From Diospyros lotus (lineage: Eukaryota; Streptophyta; Magnoliopsida; Ericales; Ebenaceae): DNA of 64,000 nucleotides. Below the pieces are notes generated by a model, which ran no database searches, had not been told where the DNA came from, and saw only the letters and a list, made by a program, of their open reading frames with translations. The stretch covers positions 12,787,669-12,851,668 of the forward strand of contig NC_068344.1 of NCBI RefSeq assembly GCF_014633365.1, in the 5' to 3' direction. Within the stretch, counting starts at the first letter, position 1, and each line of letters opens with the position of its first letter. The position numbers and the translations under genes were made by a program. Below are positions 23,041 to 33,800 of this stretch, piece by piece.

Positions 23041-26000
23041 CCCACTACTCATTATTTACTGAATTGATGTCTATGTCCAATGAGCTCCAATGTCAGCATA
23101 AGCACATGGATGACGCTCGTAGTATTATTGTGAATCCGCAAAAGCTTTACGGGGAACATAGCCAAACAGTGAGATATGAGATATCCAAGCAACTGTTTAA
23201 GACCAAGATGGCATTAAGCACTAGTGTGGAGACCACATACTCAAGATGATCAATTTGATTGGTTAACTTGAAGTGCTGGAGTTCTACATGGATGTCAAGC
23301 AACAAATTGACCTTATCCTTTAGTCGCTTCTAGAATCTTTTACCCTATTTATTCTCAACTATAACATGAACAAGTTTGAGTGCCTGCTCCCAGAGTTGTC
23401 AAATATGTTGACAATTGCCCAAGCCCAGATCAAAGGAAAGAGGCAAGAATGAGTTCTTGCGATAGCCTTGTCTTCAAGATCTTCTAGGAGGAAGAAGAGT
23501 TTTTCCACTAAAAAGAAGAAGCTTAGCCCCAAAAGAGAAGTCTCCAAGGGCAAGCACAAAGAGAAGGGGTCGAGAGAAAAGTGTTTCCACTGCTAGAAAT
23601 ATGGGCATTAGAAGAGGAGCTGCCCAGAATATCTCACCAACTTGAAGGTCAAGCGGTCTAAGAACTAGGGTTCAGGTATATCTTCCTTATATGTTATTGA
23701 GATGGTCAATGTGATTGGTCGTTCTCCCATCTCTTGGATTCTTGATTCAAATGCGACTTCTCATATTTGTGTTTACTTTTAGTACCTCGAGAAGAGTAGG
23801 CCACTTGGGAACTGGGAAGTTGTCCTTAGAGTGGGAAATAGAGCTCTTGTGGAGCCATTAGTTATAGGAACAACTTCTGTTACTCTCAATTTTGGGCATG
23901 TATAAACATTAAAAGACTCTTTGTATTTACCTATTGCTTTCTAGAATGTAATGTCCATTCCAAGGCTTGAAAGAGACGGTTATGAACTTTCTTTTACCTC
24001 TAATGCATGTCATATTCATTAAGGTAATGATGTAGTTGGCATGAGCATTATGGTGAATAGTCTTTATATATAAGAGTTACATGAGAAAGTTAGATAGAGG
24101 GATGCAAATGTTGCATCCACTAGCAACAGGAAGCGTTCTCGCAATAACGGTGTTGATCTCAAACATTTATAGCATCTTAGACTAGGCCACATTAACGAGA
24201 GAATGATCAGTACATTAGCTAAAAGAGGATTAATTAATCCAGTAGGTTCTGAATCAGGGCCAACTTGCGAATCTTGTCTCCTCGGGAAAATGGCTAAGTC
24301 TCAATTTGTTGGATAAAGTGGGAGAGCCAGTGAAGTATTAGGGTTAATCCACACAGATGTATGTGGACCGTTCTCTATAATGGCAAGAGGTGGTTTTCAC
24401 TACTTCATAACATTTATTGATGACTTGCCATGATATGGTTATGTGTACTTGATGAAGTATAACTTTGAATCCTTTTTAAAAGTTCAAGGAGTTTAAGGCT
24501 GAAGTATAGAACCAAACCGAAAAGAGTATCAAGATACTTTGATTTGATTGAGGTGGGGAATATTTGAGTACGGAATTCAATGAGTACCTTAAAGACAATG
24601 GTATTATATCCCAGTTAACTCCTCCTTCGACCCCATAATTGAATGATGTTTCTGAGAGAAAAAATCATACCCTATTGGACATGATACGATCAATGATCTC
24701 TTTTTTCGATCTACCATTATCTTTGTGGGGCTATGTTTTATGGACAACAATTTATCTCTATAATAGGGCTCTAAGTAAATTTGTCGAGGGTATACCATAT
24801 GAGATATGGATTGAAAGACAACCTACTCTTAAACATGTTAGGATATGGGGTTGACTTGCTTATGTTAAAAAACTCAAGACAGATAAGCTGGAATCTTGTT
24901 CTAGCAAAGGAAGATTTGTGGGGGTACCTTGAGTATTGCAAATGGTACTATTTCTATTTTCTCAATGACCAAAGAATGCTAGTCAATAGAGATGCCACAT
25001 TCTTGAAGAAAGAGTTTTTTCAAGGGAGCAGCACCGAGAAGAAAGAAAAACTAAAAGAGGTGTCTTTTGAGCCACAAGTCGAGCCTAATGAAGAAGTCAA
25101 TCTAGAAGAAGTAACTGTCATTCTAGATGAGTCATGTAGACCTAGTAGAGTATCTCGTCCTCCAAAACGATATGGATTCGTAATAGAGGAGATACAAGAA
25201 GCGTTCTTGTATGGAGATAGTGGTCAAGATGTAACTACGAAGAGACGAAGTCAGACATCGACTCTAAGAAATGGCTAGAGGCTATGTAGTCGAAAATGAA
25301 ATCCATGTATTCCAACCAAGTCTGGACTCTAGTAGATCCACTTGAAAGAATAGTTCCTATAAGGTGAAAATGGATCTATAAGAGAAAGATTGGTCCTAAT
25401 GGAAAAGTGCAGACCTTCAAAGCACGATTGGTGGCGAAAGGATATCGATAAAAATATGGTATTGACTATGAGGAGACATTTACGTCAATTGTGATGCTTA
25501 AGTCCATTAGAATGCTGCTAGCCATAGCATCACACTACGATTATGAGATTTGGCAAATGAATGTTCAAACGACATTCCTGAATGCTTATCTTGAGGAAGA
25601 TATATTCATGGAACAACCACATGGTTTTGAGTCATCCAATGCCAATCAGGTGTGCAAGTTTAAGAGATTCATCTATTGTCTTAAGTAAGACTTAAGGTCT
25701 TGGAACATTCATTTTGATAATAAGATCAAAGAGTTTGGTTTCATTAGAAATCCAGATGAACCTTGTATATACAAGAAAGTTAGTGGGAGGGCACAAGCCT
25801 TCCTGATCTTGTATGTGGATGGCATCATTTTGATGGGGAATGACATTGGCATGTTGATGTCAATAAAATTATGGTTGTCTAATAAATTCTCCATAAAGGA
25901 TCTAGGAAATGTGACCGATTTCTTGGGAATCTACATCTATAGAGATAGAGCGAGGAGATTAATAGGTCTCTTCCAGAATCTGTACATAAAAAGGATACTA

Positions 26001-26854
26001 AAGAGGTTTAATATGAAAAACTCCAAAAAATGTTTTGTACTTTTCAGACATGGAATTCAACTCTCTAAGGGGATGTCTCCCAAGACACCCGAAGAGAGAC
26101 ACCCGAAGAGAAAGAAAACATGGAAAAGATTCCTTAAACCTCAGCTGTTGGGAGTCTGATGTTTGCTATGTTATGCACTAAACCAGATATCACGTTTGTT
26201 GTGAGTATAACGAGCAGATATTAGTCCAATCCAAGTTTGAAACACTGGACAGTAGTAAAGTGTATCCTTAAGTACTTGAGAATGACTAAGGATTTGTTAT
26301 TGGTGTATGGAGAGGGTGATCTCCATGTTAATAGGTTCACTGATTCAGATTTCTAATCTGACACTGATGATAGAGAGTCTACATCTAGGTTTGTATATGT
26401 CTGTAATGGAGGGGTAGTTAGCTGGAAGAGTTCCAAGCAAAAAATAACCGTGGACTCCACTATGGAAGCCGAATATGTTACAACATGCTATGCTGCAAAG
26501 GAGGTTGTTTGGATGAGAAAGTTCATTGCTGAACTTGAAGTGGTCCTATCCATTGAGTTGTCAATATCTCTATATTGTGACAAAAATGGATCCATTGCAC
26601 AAGCATGGGAGCCCATGTCTCACCAGAAGTCCAAACACATCGAGCAACGCTTCCATTTGATCCGAGAGATCATAACACGTGCAGACTTGCAGCTGTAGAA
26701 GATCACATTATTAGAGAATGTCGTAGACTCATTGACCAAAGCACTATCACAGAGTCATCTTGATTGCCATCTTGAAAAGATAGGTATCAGATACCAAGCG
26801 ATGATGTAATGAGGACTTGTAGCTTGTAAATCAGCATTAGTGCAAGTGGGAGAT
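23041..26854 (+). pseudogene. Ty1/Copia gag-pol (Copia-2), decayed
   Basis: Gag text starts near 23064, with MDDARSIIVN and VRYEISKQLFKTKMA. A damaged CCHC knuckle (CFHC, stop, KYGH, stop) lies near 23580. The pre-integrase zinc region HLRLGHINERMI lies near 24175 and the integrase core [10 protein letters not shown] near 24350. Reverse transcriptase covers about 25280-26000; its catalytic box reads YVDG (near 25811) where active Copia RTs have YVDD. RNase H with STMEAEY and YCDKNGSIAQA occupies about 26450-26698. Many stops and frameshifts show it is dead. Copia order (integrase before RT) is preserved. The PBS is missing because the 5' LTR junction was destroyed. Confidence 0.88.
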
Positions 26855-27870
26855 TGTTAGTGTTAGTGCCCTAATGCTAGATTTAGATGGCATCTAACAA
26901 TTGTAATAATATGACTAATGATGCAATTCTTGTAAATATAATAAAATATGTTTTCATATTTTAAGATCATATATTCATTCATAACTCTTTAATCATTTTA
27001 TGTGAATGAGTCCCTAGATTTTCTATTAAAGGTCTTATTCTTAAGTGTAAAGAATATGTGACTAAGGACCTTTGTATTAAGCATATCTTAAGGTTAATTC
27101 ATAGTCTTTAGACTTCTCACAAGGGGACTATGATTAGTCAGTATGGACTAGCACATGGGATACTACCTTTGATTAGTATAAAATGCTAATAATAAAGGAT
27201 GTCAAGTCGCATGCTATAATCCATGAGATGAATATAGTATACATGTGAGTAGATGTTAGTGGAACATCTACTGAATGTGACGCACATGATAAATCACGTG
27301 GATAAGATGATCTATGATCTATCACAAACTTCGATTGTGTTACTAGTCCTTAGACCAAAAGCAACATAATTATCTTATATGTCAATGTTACGGATTTGTT
27401 GTTACTAAGAACCATTCGGTTACAAGGTGGGAAATGCATTATGTGGTCCCTATGTAATGGCGTATGGAGACAAGTGATTACTATTAGAGACTGTCGACCT
27501 CCGGTGTGGGGTGAACATTCTATATAATTAGTGGTGGTTCTGATTGAAGAAACCCCTAGTTAGGATACATTTGATTGGAAAATGTTTCAATGCCGGAAGA
27601 AGTTCCGATGTGTCATCTCAATCTCACCATACTAATTTTAGCATAGTCACTGAGTTAGTGAATTTGATCAGTCCATGATTCTCACTCAATCAGCATGATA
27701 ATTGATGGAAGGATTATAGTACATGAGAATTGAAAGCCCAAATAAGTTATATTCTTAAGTAACCTTCTCACAGCTCGATTCACTTGGAACATGAAATATT
27801 TCAGGGACAAAGTCCAAATTAGAAGATGAAACTTCTAAGTGAGGGTTAAAGTAAATTTCACGAATGAATG
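26855..27870 (+). repeat. Copia-2 3' LTR (right end unresolved)
   Basis: It follows the purine tract aagtgggagat and begins TGTTAGTGTTAGTGCCC. The first ~370 bases pair with the 5' LTR remnant at 19151. I could not decide the right end: the left flank aaagt also occurs near 27810 and 27850, so about 27.8-27.9 kb is likely. Confidence 0.7.
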
Positions 27871-28001
27871 ATACATGGACATGGAAAAACAGACACCCTG
27901 GTGTAACTTTAACTTGCATTCAAGCCCTAGCACGGAACCCTAGGTAGTCACCCTGGCATTCACCCTTGAGAAAATCCATCCCGGCATGGGAGACTCCTAC
28001 G
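27871..28001. other. Insertion target of element A, probably antisense LTR debris
   Basis: A short non-coding stretch that probably continues at 46052 once element A is removed. The bases gtatc at 28002-28006 are the left target duplication of A. Confidence 0.4.
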
Positions 28002-29088
28002 GTATCTGTAATATCCTTGATGAGTCATGATAAAATTATCGATTAAGGGAATAATGGTGTATGAAAATTTCCAAAATCGCCCTTGAATCAAAGAGAAGGC
28101 ACATATATATAGGACGCCTTAAGAGGGGCAAAATAGTAATTTGGAGTTCCGTCCCATAAAAAGATAAATTATTTTTGGAGAAATTATTTATATTGGAGAA
28201 TTGATTTTTGGAGAATTCAATTCTTGATTAAGTGTATGGATAATTAGGAAATTAAAATAGAAGCCAAGTATGGTTAGATTAGTGACACTTGGCAAAATCT
28301 CATGGAATGGGATTTAATTAAATTTGGGAATAAGAAATTATTTGATTAAGTGTAATCGGTGACACTTGGCATGATCTTGTGAAGCAAGAGTGGGATTTAA
28401 AGAAATTCAAAAAGAAAAAGAAATTAGTTTCTCAAGCATTAATGAGAGTCATTATGGAGTGAATTAAAAGAAATTTCATATTAAATGGAAATTAGTCATG
28501 CATTTATGTGAGAAAATGGTGGATTAAATTAAATGCCAAAGAAAAATGAATTATGTCTTTCAAGAGCAATTTAAATTAAATTAGAAGGAAAAAGATAATA
28601 GTCTCCATTAATTACTTGAAAAGTTATGGAATTTAAATTAAATGGAAAAAGGAGAAAATGGTCAATCTTGAAATTAGTCATTATTTATTAATTTTAAAAA
28701 TTGGAGAATTATGGGAGATGTAGCCTTGATCCAATGGTGGTGATTGAGTCTTGAAATTTGAAGAAATCCAATGGTTGGGATTTAAGCCTACCAATGGCAT
28801 GGATTGCCATATGGGTAGGATAATTTCAAGAAAAAAAATAAAGGAGGGTGAGGATTTAATCTCCAAAGAAAATCAAGGGTTGAGATTTAAAGAGACTAGG
28901 TCTCTTGGATTGTGTTTCTCTAAAGACTAGAGATGAGTTCTCTTAAAATCAAAGGCTAAGATTGAGTTTGGGAGAAGCACAAGGATTGTGCTTGTATTTG
29001 AGGGTTGAGATTGAGTCTCTTGAATTAAAGAAAAACCAATGGCTAAAATGTAATCTTGAGTTTTGGCATGGATTGAGTAAGAAATCTC

Positions 29089-29096
29089 TATAAGTA
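29089..29096 (+). promoter_or_regulatory. TATA box of element A 5' LTR
   Basis: TATAAGTA here, and TATAAATA at the matching place in the 3' LTR (41896-41903), lie in an otherwise plain AT-balanced context. About 70-100 bases downstream come purine-rich leader and the first splice-donor-like AGgtaagt (29191). This suggests transcription starts near 29120. Confidence 0.6.
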
Positions 29097-30687
29097 GGGG
29101 GTTGAGATTTTAGTGCAAGGTTTTCCCACATATTAAGAGAAAGAAAGTAAGAAGAAGGTTAGAAGAAGGAAGAGGAAAGGCAAGCAAGAGGTAAGTCTTG
29201 AGTTAAATCTCTTCTAGAAAATAAGTAAGTTTCATTCTCTTTCATTTCTTTAGTCTTCAAGATCTTAAATGCTTTAAGAATATTTTTCTTAAGGTGGTTG
29301 AAAGCCAAAGAGAGAGTCTTGGCAAGTGGAGGCTTGAAGCTTCAAGAAAAAAAGAGGTAAGGGATAACCCCAAGTGGTGGGAGTTTTGCTTGCATTTGTA
29401 CATGTTTTGAATGAATTACATGTAATGGTCTTCTTGCATGTTTGTGTTCTAGTGGACCTATAGGCCATAAGGAGGATTAGTGATGAGAGAGGGGTTGGTT
29501 GGTGTCTTAACCTAAGTGGTTATGAGGGCATGGAGGACTACCCATAATATGCATTGCATTTGCATTACATGTTTATATTCTCATGTTACATTTACATTTG
29601 CATAGCACCCTTACTGAGTATTGGCTCATAAGGTCCTTTGACCTCTATGTAAGTGGAGAATCATCTAAAGGAAAAAGAGTTTTGGAAGATTAAAGGTAAT
29701 GAAGAAAGGAGAAATGCATGTGAAGTATATGTATTTTGTGGGTTTAGTGAGTAATGTTGTATTTATTTTGTTAAATATGTAATGAATGCTTAATGTGGGT
29801 GAAAATTGGCAAACTTGAATGTTTTGGAAGCCATTTGAAGTGTAAAAGCATTCTGGAAATTTTAGGTTTTAAAAGAAAAAAAAATATTTTTTTTATTTAA
29901 AAAGGCTGAGACAGTGTGCTGGGCGCCAGGGGCGCGGCCGGGCGTGGCCGTGCACAGCGCGCGCGCGCGCGGGGGCCATGCCCTCGGCCTACGCGGTCGC
30001 GTGCTGGGGGCGCATTTGGCTGCTGCCCGCCCCCCCTGCTATTGGTTGAGGTTTTTATTATTTTTATTATTTTTTTATTTTCTATTTATTTAAATATAAT
30101 ATGCTATTTTGGAAATTTTTGAAATAAATTATGTTTAAATAAATAAATAAATGAGTATTTTAGCCTCCAAATTAATTATTAAATTAATGTAAAATTGAGG
30201 CAATTGTGGGAAAATTCCAATAATTTGGCAAATAAATAATGGAGTATTTTCCTTAAATTTTGAAAAAAAATGGTTGAGGATGCCTTGATGTTGTATTTCA
30301 AAATTTATTTCCTAAGTGTTGAAAATTTGAGGTATTTTGAAATAATTAAAAGAAAAATCAATGGAGATTTGATAAGGAAAATTTTATTAAAATTTTTCCA
30401 ATGAAAGATTAATCCAAATATTTTCCAAAGGAATTGGAAGTGAGATAAATGGGTTAATGGTTGGGGCAACGAAAAGAAGAATTATTTTCTTATAATTAAG
30501 GCTTTATGCCATAATTTATATGAAGCAAGCGAGTTAGTTTATTCTTTCGATCCTGGGAAGTCATCCTTAGCTCTTCATTAAAGAGCTTGATAAGGGGTGA
30601 CACTTTGCGAGGTTCGGGTTTATCTTCGCGGGGTCGTTTCGATATTTCTCGGATCCTTGAGTGGAGCAAAGAGAGGGCAAAGCCTAA

Positions 30688-30792
30688 TTCCCACCTAGGT
30701 CGTTTCTCATTGAAACGTAGCCGTCTCTTCATCTTTGCCCTAGCGTGTGAATAGTAAGCTGACTATTCGTGAGTAACACCCGTAAGTGGGAG
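30688..30792 (+). other. Conserved 3'-LTR stem module (element A copy)
   Basis: An outer stem TTCCCAC (30688-30694) / GTGGGAG (30786-30792) encloses hairpin 1, GTTTC/GAAAC (30702-30716), and hairpin 2, GAATAG/CTATTC (30749-30768). The same arrangement occurs in family B and E LTRs, with loops and the hairpin 2 arms changed but pairing kept. It lies 16 bases before the PBS, so it would be in the leader of the genomic RNA. It is a predicted structure read by eye only. Confidence 0.65.
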
Positions 30793-30807
30793 CGGGGCAT
30801 TACAGTT

Positions 30808-30819
30808 TGGTATCAGAGC
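30808..30819 (+). promoter_or_regulatory. Primer-binding site of element A
   Basis: TGGTATCAGAGC, complementary to the initiator tRNA-Met 3' end, lies three bases after the 5' LTR end at 30804. Confidence 0.9.
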
Positions 30820-33800
30820 GTGGTTAGAGCATCAAGTGGAGGATGCTTGGAGAAATGTGGTTGAAGGTTGATTAAGAGGCCTCAGAAGTAGAACCACTGG
30901 TGACTGAGGACTCTAGGAGTTGGGTCGGGGCATTGAGGCTTGTGGCAATGGGAATGGTGTGCTCGGACATTCCTATTATAGGGATAGGAAAATATCGTGG
31001 GTCGAGATGATATCCCGTAAAGGGAATGCGGGTCAAGCAAATAAGAGTCAAATGCCCAAGTGTGGGTATTGGTATCGAGAACCCGAATGTGAAAATTTGG
31101 GAGTATATGAGGCATTCTAAGGATGAGAGTTCCTTGTGACTGAAGTGTGGAGGCTCGTGTGGGGACATGAAATCGAATCCTGACAAGAGTCATGAAAGGG
31201 CCTGGAGGGCTCGAGGTATAGCTAATTCGAGAAGGGTTTAGTTGAGTATCCCTATGTTGGGGGACATGGTCAAACATGTATAAGGGAATGGAATTTTTCC
31301 TGTATAGGTGGTGTGTTAAGGGTTGTGTACTTGAATTAGGGTGAGCTGAGGCTGAAATTAGCTTGAAGCCCAGACAAGGGAGTCGTCAACAGGTTCAGTG
31401 ACGAGCTCGAGGAATGGAGTAAGCTAAAGTTGCTTGTAGAGAGGCTCTAGGTGGGGCGAGTAGGTGAAGCATATGCCTTTCATCGCCAGGGTAGGCATGA
31501 CGTTGGTAACTTGCAGAAAGACTCCAAAGGGGTCGGGTGTGAGGTATGCACGCTAGATGCATATGGTGCCAAGTGATGGTATTGCTATGGCAATCCCGGA
31601 GGGGACGTGCCTAGGGTATGAGTGGAGCCTAGTTAGTTTCATAATGAAATGGGGTTTATCCTAAGAAAGGATAGGTGTGTGGCAAATGGACTATAGCAGG
31701 TGTTTGTATGAGATGGAAATCCCAAATGAGTCGAGCTGGAATCCAGGGGAATCCAGATTTGGGATAAAGGAGTTGGGCATGCATAGATATGCGCGTGGGA
31801 GCCATGGGATGGTAAGTCTTGGTTAGGAAGGGTTAAGTGACCGTTCATGTGATTGATGGATGAGGGGCCAATCTAAACCCTTATTGACACTTAGGGTCAG
31901 GTGAGACGCCTAAGGTCGGGAGATGAGAGGTGAATAGACCCTCATTATGATGCCTGGGATAGGGATGATGCCTAAGGTCACGAGATCCTTAATGGGAGAC
32001 GCGGAGGTCACCCAATGAAGGATGTGAGCGGTGTGTGGGCCGAGAATAGTGAATTGTGGCAACAGGACATCCGTGGGCTATGCGCGCGCAAGAAATGCCA
32101 ACTTTGGATGCCAAGGGGACAAGGGAATGATGGGCGAATTTTATATTCCAAGTCATGGGAGCCTAAGTGAGATGTGCAGAAAGGCTAGGCCGAGCGTAGT
32201 GACTGATGCATTCAGGAGGTGCAAGAAGAGACGACAGGTCTCAATTTACCTGGAGGGTAATGGTGGGTGCTTTATGGTTATGGGTGCTGGAGTTGAGGTA
32301 GGCTCAGCATGTTAGTTGTGGATTGAGAGATCATTGATAATCAAGCTCTAGGATGAGCTAGGTGGTAAAATGAATCATAATGGATTTGGACCCATTGTCA
32401 TGGAAGTTTGGAGCTTTTAAATGTTGAGTGAGAGTCATGAGGTATGATCTCGTGGGGTAAGAACATGAGGTCTCAAGATGTGAAGTGGTTTGAGAGTCTC
32501 TTAAGCGATAAGAGATGTAGAGTCCTGAGGAGCGGGACTCATGGTACGAGCTTGAGGTTATCAAGGCAAGGATAATCAAGTAAGATGGCTTTGGTAAGAT
32601 GGTGGTGGAACCAACGTAGCTCTGGGAGGTTGTAAGTAACTTGATGTTATGGGTGTAAGGCTCGATGTGACGGATCTGATGTTATGGACCGTTTGGCAGA
32701 GGACTAATGAGTTGGCTCGTGTTGAGGGCAAGTGGCCCATGGGCCTGAGCAATTTAGTGCACTGCAGGTGACGGTCAAATGCCGAAGATCTGGAGCAGCA
32801 CCTTAGGAAAAATTTTGTCATGCGAGACCGAGAGTCTCTTGCAAGGGATAGGACATTTAGAGTAGTCCTATGGAGAAATCGTGGAACGCGGTAACGTTCT
32901 GATAGATTAGTAGCCGAGTAGGAAGCTTGGTAGGGTGATGCTACGGGTGCGAAGCAAATAAGTGATGGACCAGAACCATACTGTTGGAAGCTGTTGTTGG
33001 GCCAGTGTAAGGGAGCAACACGGTAATGATGACCAGGTGTTGACTCTCTGAAGCACAGGGCAACACGATGAGGAACCAGTGTTGGGCCAGTGTATGGGGG
33101 TGACACGGTAATGATGACCAGGTGTTAGCTCGCCTAAAGCACAGGGCAACACAGTGATTATGCAGATGGTTAGGGGTTAAAGATTTGTGAGATGCCCGAT
33201 AGGGGTGGTGAAAGCTGTAGTCAATTCCACAACTCAACTACGAGTAACAAGCAGTGTTGAGGTGGTTTATCGAATGTTAAGGTGTTGTAGCGTCCTGAGA
33301 TATTTGAGAAAGAAACCTGAGGAAAAGAAACGGGTCTAGCATGGGAATAACGCTACGGTTGATGCCTACCGTTGACGGGTCTAATGCTAAGGACCACTGG
33401 ATATGGACGGTTAGTTCACAGGAGGGACTGCAGCCCTCTATGTGAAGTAACCCGTCTGTAGTAGAGACGATTAGACATCGAAGACCTGGGGTATGCTGTA
33501 GGTTATGCCTAGGCCAGACCTAAAAATTTTCGTGAGGGTTGAAGTATCGGGGTAGTGCCTTTAGTTGTCATAGTAGTGACAAGGTTTGTGAATTGAGTAG
33601 GTGATATCTTGTGGTGTGATATCAAGATGCGTAGCAATGCTCCTTGCTAAAGGATGCTAACGCAGTTGTGGTTAAATTTGACCAAAATGGTTATGGTAAA
33701 TTGGGATGATGGACCCAATGTGACCTTGCGATAATGCGGGAAGATGGGTTGATTGGTGGAGTCAGTAAATGGCTCTGGAATGTTACGTAAGTGCCGTGGA

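Larger units (their letters stand above)
28007..30804 (+). repeat. Element A 5' LTR, uninterrupted, 2,798 bp
   Basis: It runs TGTAATATCC...GGCATTACA. This copy shows every site at which the 3' LTR was later hit, as an empty site: gtagg near 28815, atttgagg near 29000 and ggttg near 30461. A TATA box (TATAAGTA) lies at 29089-29096. Donor-like sites are at 29191 (AGgtaagt) and 29357 (GAGgtaagggat). The mid-LTR hairpin is at 29615-29628, a GC-rich patch at about 29918-30035, and the 3' stem module at 30688-30792. No open frame deserves a gene call. Confidence 0.93.

Noticed and set aside
32576..33106. 176-codon minus-strand frame in element A
   Set aside because: No motif; it spans the 85-base duplication and random sequence of the non-coding interior.
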